A stretch of DNA of 64,000 nt, taken from the NCBI GenBank assembly GCA_947470805.1, contig CANIVU010000005.1, forward strand, positions 62,001-126,000, written 5' to 3'. This DNA is from Acidobacteriota bacterium. Lineage in GTDB: Bacteria > Acidobacteriota > Terriglobia > Bryobacterales > Bryobacteraceae. Shown here piece by piece: positions 58,887 through 64,000 of this stretch; positions within the stretch are counted from its first letter, which is position 1, and each line of letters begins with the position of its first letter. A model generated the notes under the pieces. The model was not told where the DNA came from, did no database searches, and saw only the letters and a list, made by a program, of their open reading frames with translations. The position numbers and the translations under genes are program-made.

Positions 58887-60641
58887 ATGGAAAACAGCTA
58901 CTGGGACCGCACCGACACCTTCGCCAGGAAAATGCAGCTCGCCGAGCAAGCCTTCGCGAAGAAGGATCTCCGCCTCGCCCGTGCGCTCCTCGCCTCCGCC
59001 CGCAGCACCGTCCAACAAGCCCAACAGGAAGAGGACTCCCTCGGAACCCCCTTCCCAGGCCCCGCCCGCGACGTCGTCACCCTCCCCGCCCCCTGGCAAC
59101 AATGGGCCAAAGGCTGGACGAAATACGTCGTCGTCCACCTCGATGAAACCGCCGGCGTCGGCCGCCCGCCCGAACCCGTCGAACTCGTTCTCCGCGCCGA
59201 AACCATCTCCCTCGCCCGCGAACTCCGCGTCGCCCAAGTCGACGGCCCCACCCTCCGCGAAGTCTCCTCCCAGGTCTTCTCCGAAATCCAACGAGGTCCC
59301 GCCCGCTTCTGCAAGATAATCTTCTTCGCCTCCGGCGGCCCCCACCAACGCCAGACATTTCTCCTCTTCTACGGCAACCCCGATGCCGAACTCCCCGACT
59401 ACCCCTCCGACCTCAAAACCACCGGCGAAGGCTTCGCCCTCGACATCGAAAACGATTTCTTCAAGGCCTCCCTCTCCCGTCAAATGGGCCAGCTCGAACG
59501 CCTCACGTTCAAACGCGAACACGGCCTCGAACTCTTCGCCGGCGGCGAAGGCCACGGCGAGCCACCCGGAATCGATTGGGCCCACGACTACGTCACCAAC
59601 GGCAACATCCAGAAGATGCGCATCACCCTCTGGGACTCGTGCCCCGACTACGAAGTCATCCGCGGCCCGCTCTGCACCATCGTCCGCCGCTGGGGCTTTC
59701 CCCACTCCCCCATCCACCCCGTCTTCTCCCCCGCCCGCGTCCATTTCGATGTCGAATACCGCTTCTACGCCGGCGTCCCCTGGTTCATCAAATCCGGAAA
59801 AACCGACATCGTCCAGGACGTCGAAGTCGATGCGCTCAGAGACGACGAATGGGTCTTCTCCGGCCAGTCGTTCACCGAAATGGTCTGGATGGGCCCCGAC
59901 CAGAAACTCCGCTCCGGCCCCGTCGACCCCGCCCTCTCCGACAAACTCTCCGCCGTCGGCTTCTATCACAAAACCGCCGAAGACGGCTTCATCGCCCTCT
60001 TCCTCGAACACCGCGGCGAGAACATCGGCGAACTCCGCCACAACGCCAGCCCCCAGATGTTCTACAAGTGGCACGGCCCCGTCTGGAGCCGCTACCCGCT
60101 CCCCACGAAATCCCTAAAAGCCGGCATGGCCCTGCACCAGAGGAACGCCTACCTCGCCCTCCGCTACACCGAAGCCGACGGCCCGCGCCTGGTCGAAGGC
60201 GTCCGCCAACGCATGCTCAACCCGCTCACAATCTCCCCCGGCGACCTCCCCAAAACCCTAACCACCACCGAATCGCAAACCCGCCTCGCCCGCCCCGGCG
60301 AAGCCGCCGACAGCCCCATTCCCAAAAGCGCCATCTGGGACGCTCTCCGCGACTGCAAGGACGAGCAGCTCTACAAAAGCGACGTCAGCGTCGTCGACCT
60401 CGGCCTCGTCTACGACGTCCGCGTCCGTGCCGACACGGTGTACCTCGTCATGGCCATGCCCCACCGCGGCCGCCCCCGCCTGGGCTTCTTCTCCTACGGC
60501 TCCGGCGGCAACTCCATGCCCGTCCGCCAGCGGCTCATGCGGATCCCCGGCGTCCGAAAAGTAGTCTTCGAACAACGCTGGGACCCGCCCTGGTCCTCCA
60601 ACAACCTCACCGCTGAAGGCCGCAAAAAACTCGGCCTCTAA
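58887..60641 (+). CDS. Two-domain protein: novel N-terminal region fused to a MIP18/DUF59-like domain
   Basis: 584 residues. Residues 1-50 are helical (RKMQLAEQAFAKKDLRLARA). Residues 65-470 are beta-rich and unassigned (YPSDLKTTGEGFALDIENDF, QLERLTFKREHGLELFAGGE, FDVEYRFYAGVPWFIKSGKT). Residues 483-584 resemble MIP18/SufT: SDVSVVDLGLVYDVRVRADT, RLMRIPGVRKVVFEQRWDPP, WSSNNLTAEGRKKLG. The usual Cys after the second strand is lost: it reads MAMPHRGRPRLGFF. The first domain could be a sugar-processing enzyme of jelly-roll type. The fold of the fusion is not known to me. Confidence 0.75.
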   Translation: MENSYWDRTDTFARKMQLAEQAFAKKDLRLARALLASARSTVQQAQQEEDSLGTPFPGPARDVVTLPAPWQQWAKGWTKYVVVHLDETAGVGRPPEPVELVLRAETISLARELRVAQVDGPTLREVSSQVFSEIQRGPARFCKIIFFASGGPHQRQTFLLFYGNPDAELPDYPSDLKTTGEGFALDIENDFFKASLSRQMGQLERLTFKREHGLELFAGGEGHGEPPGIDWAHDYVTNGNIQKMRITLWDSCPDYEVIRGPLCTIVRRWGFPHSPIHPVFSPARVHFDVEYRFYAGVPWFIKSGKTDIVQDVEVDALRDDEWVFSGQSFTEMVWMGPDQKLRSGPVDPALSDKLSAVGFYHKTAEDGFIALFLEHRGENIGELRHNASPQMFYKWHGPVWSRYPLPTKSLKAGMALHQRNAYLALRYTEADGPRLVEGVRQRMLNPLTISPGDLPKTLTTTESQTRLARPGEAADSPIPKSAIWDALRDCKDEQLYKSDVSVVDLGLVYDVRVRADTVYLVMAMPHRGRPRLGFFSYGSGGNSMPVRQRLMRIPGVRKVVFEQRWDPPWSSNNLTAEGRKKLGL

Positions 60642-60655
60642 TCTCACCAACGCAG

Positions 60656-60726
60656 CGAAACCCCACCCCGGGGACATTCGTGCCGGAGGGAGCGCAGCGA
60701 CCGTAGGCCGTGTGTCCCCCAGACGC
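60656..60726 (+). repeat. Dispersed intergenic element, copy D
   Basis: Starts GCGAAACCCCACCCCGGGGA and ends GTGTGTCCCCCAGACGCCG. Middle is 35 bp with GGAGGGAGCGCAGCGACCGT. It lies just after the MIP18-fusion gene and before the end of the M20 gene. Confidence 0.75.
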
Positions 60727-60741
60727 CGAACATCCAACCCC

Positions 60742-62316
60742 CTACTCCTTCTTCCGCAAAGTCGGATAAGTAATCCCGAGTTGCTCCAAATACGTCGGAT
60801 ACTTCGAAGCATCGTAGTAGAACTTCCGCATCTGCTCCCGGTACTTCGCCATCTTCTCCGCATTCAACTCAATCGCCGGCATATCCGTCTCCCCAATCAG
60901 CGGCTGATACTTCATATCCTTCGTCTGCACTTCCCGCAAATACTTCCACGCATCCGCAATCAACTCCGGCTTCAACAAAAAGTCCAACGCCGTAGTCGCC
61001 TGCACCTTCGCCCCCACCGTCGACCCCTTGTGCGCAATCGGCGTCGCCATCGAAACCGCGTTCGCCCAGTGATGCCCCGGCAGGTTCGGAATATTCGCCG
61101 GATACCGCAAATACACCATCGGCACCACCCACGAAATATCCCCGATGTCGTCCGTCCCCCCGCCCTTCCACGGCTGCGGCGCCTCCAACGGCTTCACCTT
61201 CTCCGGCAGCGGCTCCACTTTGGGCGACCGCACCTCCCGCTGAATCTCCTTCGCCAGCGTCTGGTCCGCCTCCGTCCAAACCGGCATCCCCACCATGTCG
61301 ATGTTCTTCTGCTGCACCTCCGCCACCACTTTGTTCAAATGGTACGGCCATGCCGACCCCACGATCCGCTGACTCGTCGTCGTGCTCGTCGCCATCGCCG
61401 CCGCCTTCGCCATCGTCGCGCCAAACTCCTGCAGCTCCTTAATCCGCGGGAAATCCTGCTCCCGGAAGTAGTACCAAACCGTCGCCTCCTCCGGCACCAC
61501 ATTCGGCTGATCCCCGCCATTGGTAATCACATAATGCGACCGCTGCTCCGGCCGCAAATGCTCGCGCTTCATATTCCACATCGTGTTCATCAGCTCAACG
61601 GCGTCGAGCGCGGACCGCCCCTTCCACGGCGCCCCCGCCGCATGCGCCGCCTCGCCCTTAAACGTGAACTGAATCGACACCAGCCCGCTGTTATTCGCCG
61701 GCTGCCCCCACGAAGTCGCCAGCTCCGCCCCCACGTGCGAACCCAGCATAATGTCGACGTCTTTAAACAACCCCGCCCGCACATAAAACGCCTTCGTCGC
61801 CACCAGTTCTTCCGCCACCCCCGGATACACCTTCAGCGTTCCTTTGACCTTGTTTTTAATCATGAGGTCCTTCAACGCCAGCGCCGCCACAATGTTCACA
61901 GCGTTCCCGGAGTTGTGCCCTTCGCCATGCCCCGGCGCGCCCTCAATCATCGGGTCGTGATACGCCACGCCCGGCTTCTGATTGGCGCGCGGAATCCCGT
62001 CCAGATCGGTGATGAACCCAATCACCGGCTTGCCGCCATTCGCCCAAGTGGCCACCCAAGCCGTCGGAATCCCGGCCACCCCGCGCTCCACAGTAAACCC
62101 GTTCTTCTCCAATAGCGCGGTCAGATACTTCGAAGTCTCCACTTCCTGGAAACCCAACTCGCCAAAGCTGAACACGGTATCGACAATCTCCTGCACCTGC
62201 TTGGTGCGTGTGTCGATATTGGCAATGGCGTCTTTCTTCAGTTGGTCAAGGGTAGCGGTTTGCGCGAACGTGGCACTGGCAACAAGCACGAAAAAAACCA
62301 AGGATCGGATTCGCAT
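60742..62316 (-). CDS. Exported amidohydrolase, peptidase M20 (AbgB-like)
   Basis: 524 residues with signal peptide MRIRSLVFFVLVASATFAQ. M20 metal site: GFITDLDGIPRANQKPGVAY (metal Asp), APGHGEGHNSGNAVNIVAAL (His), VYPGVAEELVATKAFYVRAG (catalytic Glu pair), MLGSHVGAELATSWGQPANN (His), GEAAHAAGAPWKGRSALDAV (dimerization domain), and final GHHWANAVSMATPIAHKGST (His). The N-D/H pattern fits aminobenzoyl-glutamate or aminoacylase relatives. Exported form is unusual outside Acidobacteria and Bacteroidetes. It hydrolyses an amide; substrate unknown. Confidence 0.9.
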   Translation of the reverse strand: MRIRSLVFFVLVASATFAQTATLDQLKKDAIANIDTRTKQVQEIVDTVFSFGELGFQEVETSKYLTALLEKNGFTVERGVAGIPTAWVATWANGGKPVIGFITDLDGIPRANQKPGVAYHDPMIEGAPGHGEGHNSGNAVNIVAALALKDLMIKNKVKGTLKVYPGVAEELVATKAFYVRAGLFKDVDIMLGSHVGAELATSWGQPANNSGLVSIQFTFKGEAAHAAGAPWKGRSALDAVELMNTMWNMKREHLRPEQRSHYVITNGGDQPNVVPEEATVWYYFREQDFPRIKELQEFGATMAKAAAMATSTTTSQRIVGSAWPYHLNKVVAEVQQKNIDMVGMPVWTEADQTLAKEIQREVRSPKVEPLPEKVKPLEAPQPWKGGGTDDIGDISWVVPMVYLRYPANIPNLPGHHWANAVSMATPIAHKGSTVGAKVQATTALDFLLKPELIADAWKYLREVQTKDMKYQPLIGETDMPAIELNAEKMAKYREQMRKFYYDASKYPTYLEQLGITYPTLRKKE

Positions 62317-62340
62317 TTGGAAATAGGTTACTATTCCGCA

Positions 62341-63186
62341 GTGAACTCCGGCTGGCTTTTACTCATCCTCCCCGGCCTGATCTGGGGCGCGTCCTTCCTC
62401 TTCATCGCCGAAGGCCTGCGCGCCATCAGCCCCAACGGCCTCGCCTTCTTCCGCATCGCCATCGGCTTTCTCACCCTCGCCTGCTTCCCCTCGGCCCGCA
62501 AACCAGTCGACCGTGCCGACTGGCCCGCCGTCTTCTGGCTTGGCGTCCTCTGGTTCGCTTTCCCCTTGACGCTCCTCCCCTACGCCGAACAGCGCGTCAG
62601 CTCCGCCCTCACCGGCATGCTCAACGGCGCCAACCCCCTCTTCGCGACGCTGGTCGCCGGTTGGCTCTCCGGCGCCGCCCCCAGCCGCGCCGTGACGATC
62701 GGCCTCGCCATCGGCATCTCCGGCGCGGTCATCATGGCCATCCCCGCCGCCAGCGAAGGCGCCAGCAGCGCCATCGGCATCGCCCTGATCGTCACCTCGC
62801 TCATTTCCTACGGCATCGCCTTGAGCATCGCCCGCCGCCTGCAGCAGAAGTACGGCGCAGTCCCCGTCATCTGGCGCGCACAAGCCGTTGCCATCGCGCT
62901 CACCGCCCCCTTCGGCATCCCCGATCTCATCAACGCAAACTGGACCCCCATCCCCCTGTTATCGATGCTAGCCCTCGGCATCTTCGGCACCGCCATCGCC
63001 AACGTAGTGATGGCGAAGGCCGCCGGCCACTTCGGCGCCAGCCGCGCCTCCAGCACGACGTTTCTCATCCCCGTAGTCGCCCTAGCCCTCGGCGTCCTCC
63101 TCCGCAACGAAACAGTAGCGCCGCTCTCCCTGGCCGGCGGCGCCATCTGCCTCCTCGGCGCCTACCAAATGAAGCGCAGCCTCTAA
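62341..63186 (+). CDS. EamA-family (drug/metabolite) transporter, full length
   Basis: 281 residues from GTG at 62341, ten helices in two EamA halves: LILPGLIWGASFLFIAEGLR, AISPNGLAFFRIAIGFLTLA, TLLPYAEQRVSSALTGMLNG, LFATLVAGWLSGAAPSRAVT, then SLISYGIALSIARRLQQKYG and SSTTFLIPVVALALGVLLRN. The family exports small metabolites. It faces the M20 gene divergently (about 24 bp), so they may share a control region. Compare the half-size proteins at 46207 and 46617. Confidence 0.85.
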   Translation: MNSGWLLLILPGLIWGASFLFIAEGLRAISPNGLAFFRIAIGFLTLACFPSARKPVDRADWPAVFWLGVLWFAFPLTLLPYAEQRVSSALTGMLNGANPLFATLVAGWLSGAAPSRAVTIGLAIGISGAVIMAIPAASEGASSAIGIALIVTSLISYGIALSIARRLQQKYGAVPVIWRAQAVAIALTAPFGIPDLINANWTPIPLLSMLALGIFGTAIANVVMAKAAGHFGASRASSTTFLIPVVALALGVLLRNETVAPLSLAGGAICLLGAYQMKRSL

Positions 63187-63212
63187 TTTGCAGCGAATTC
63201 AAAATCCATATA

Positions 63213-63248
63213 TTGACAGAAGTCTATATAGATGTAAGTCTATATAAG
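63213..63248 (+). promoter_or_regulatory. Promoter/operator of the arsR-type gene
   Basis: TTGACA (63213-63218) serves as a -35 box. Two direct copies of AGTCTATATA (63221-63230, 63237-63246) and the palindrome TCTATATAGA (63223-63232) fill the space up to the start codon. A canonical -10 box at 17 bp is not clear. The repeat arrangement suits binding of the ArsR-type repressor to its own promoter. Confidence 0.6.
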
Positions 63249-63589
63249 TGAGCCACCTGGACCAAGCCTTTGCCGCACTGGCCGACCCCACTCGACGTGG
63301 AATCGTCGCGCATCTCGCTCGCAGCGAGGCATCCGTATCCGACTTGGTCGGCCTCTTCTCTTTAACCCAACCGACGATCTCCTCGCACCTCAAGGTGCTG
63401 GAATCGGCGGGGTTGATTTCGCGCAGTCGCCGGGCCCAGTCGCGGCCCTGCAAGCTGGAGACGGAACAGCTGAAGGCCGTCACGGGTTGGTTGGACGAAG
63501 TGCAAGCGATTTGGGAAGGCAACTACAAGCGGCTCGACGCACTACTCGTCGAGTTGAAGCACGCACAAAAAGGGGCGCGAAAGAAATGA
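63248..63589 (+). CDS. ArsR-family (SmtB-like) repressor
   Basis: 113 residues from GTG at 63248. Winged helix: FAALADPTRRGIVAHLARSE, ASVSDLVGLFSLTQPTISSH, LKVLESAGLISRSRRAQSRP-CKL. This pattern lacks metal-binding Cys pairs, which is the subgroup that pairs with SRPBCC proteins. The next gene overlaps it as ATGA. Candidate autoregulation through the palindrome at 63223. The Cys in RPCKLE is the only one. Confidence 0.9.
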   Translation: MSHLDQAFAALADPTRRGIVAHLARSEASVSDLVGLFSLTQPTISSHLKVLESAGLISRSRRAQSRPCKLETEQLKAVTGWLDEVQAIWEGNYKRLDALLVELKHAQKGARKK

Positions 63590-64000
63590 AACCTGCTGAA
63601 GTGAGCACGCCGTCAGATCGGGAAGTACTGGTGAAACGGAGCTTCGATGCGCCGGTCAATCTCGTCTGGCAGGCATATACGGACCCCGTGTTGATGCGTC
63701 GTTGGCTAACCGCCATGCCCGGATGGACGATGCCGGTTTGCGAGATGACGACCAAAGTGGGCGGGACGTATCGCTGGCGCTGGCGAAATAGCAACAGCGG
63801 CCAGGAGTTCGGGTTCTTCGGAGAGATGCTGGAGGTCGAGTGGCATGCCAAGATCGTGCATACCCAGATCTACGACCCCGGCGACGGTGCATTTGGATCG
63901 ATGGGAGATGAGCCGACGATCATCACCGTCACCTTCAACGAGACCAACGGGATCACGAACGTGGCGACCTCCATCAAGTACGCTTCGCAGGCGGATCGCG
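63586..64000 (+). CDS. SRPBCC (AHSA1) domain protein, 5' part
   Basis: The first 138 residues are visible; the gene leaves the window. ATG 63586 overlaps the arsR stop. Sequence REVLVKRSFDAPVNLVWQAY-TDPVLMRRWL and VGGTYRWRWRNSNSGQEFGF are the START-like AHSA1/YciH pattern (strand, helix-grip fold). This pairing with ArsR is common. The proteins are thought to bind a hydrophobic ligand; function unknown. Confidence 0.9.
   Translation, partial: MKPAEVSTPSDREVLVKRSFDAPVNLVWQAYTDPVLMRRWLTAMPGWTMPVCEMTTKVGGTYRWRWRNSNSGQEFGFFGEMLEVEWHAKIVHTQIYDPGDGAFGSMGDEPTIITVTFNETNGITNVATSIKYASQADR

Overview
The window looks like chromosomal DNA of an acidobacterium of the Solibacter/Bryobacter type (order Bryobacterales). 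The DNA is GC-rich. It carries two exported proteins with the C-terminal domain that is expanded in Solibacter (TIGR03437 type), an Oar-like TonB-dependent receptor with an N-terminal carboxypeptidase-regulatory fold, Tat-exported oxidoreductases and sulfatases, a PQQ dehydrogenase with N-terminal cytochromes, and hopanoid-modification genes. The assignment rests on recognised families; no database search was run.

Layout. 0-1.3 kb: end of a VapC-like toxin gene, a VOC protein and a hicBA toxin-antitoxin pair whose toxin gene is broken by a 19-bp tandem duplication. 1.3-8.6 kb: MOSC protein, glnE, a nuclease-like protein, a DUF433 protein and exported beta-propeller proteins. 8.6-13.8 kb: TonB receptor and exported proteins of unknown function. 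13.8-16.8 kb: FkbM methyltransferase, then a compact sulfate-assimilation operon (cysH, cysC, PHP-family pAp phosphatase). 16.8-23.4 kb: ygfZ, MBL hydrolase, DegT aminotransferase, alpha/beta hydrolase, ceramidase-like enzyme. 23.4-29.9 kb: a seven-gene minus-strand operon (thiolase, OB-fold protein, aminotransferase, lipoprotein peptidase, Nat-type ABC exporter, exported protein). 29.9-32.3 kb: ECF sigma factor, anti-sigma factor and a large exported partner. 32.3-41.6 kb: eight minus-strand genes in tight succession (otnK, otnC, thioesterase, exported protein, Gfo/Idh/MocA oxidoreductase, PQQ dehydrogenase, RidA-like protein, esterase) with a divergent LacI regulator, which reads as a sugar-acid catabolic unit. 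41.7-44.7 kb: sulfatase and cupin. 44.8-48.1 kb: hpnJ, two four-helix EamA-type half-transporters and hpnI. 48.1-50.9 kb: tRNA-Arg(ACG) and a 2.7-kb element bounded by perfect 57-bp direct repeats, carrying a dead integrase and a sulfatase. 51-58 kb: TIGR03437 protein, a gene with an in-frame stop, GntR regulator, TIM-barrel epimerase, flavin monooxygenase/reductase pair, large esterase. 58-64 kb: a Trp/Pro-rich protein, a MIP18-fusion protein, M20 amidohydrolase, EamA transporter, ArsR regulator and the start of an SRPBCC protein.

Large-scale structure. The + strand is strongly G-rich over G/C from the left edge to about 23.4 kb and strongly C-rich from about 32 kb on, whichever strand the genes use. 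The 23-32 kb zone is intermediate. This is the pattern of a replication terminus (or of an inversion boundary). The 48.8-50.9 kb element goes against its surroundings, which fits recent acquisition. Two families of dispersed intergenic repeats occur, four copies of one and two composite loci of the other, mostly just downstream of genes.
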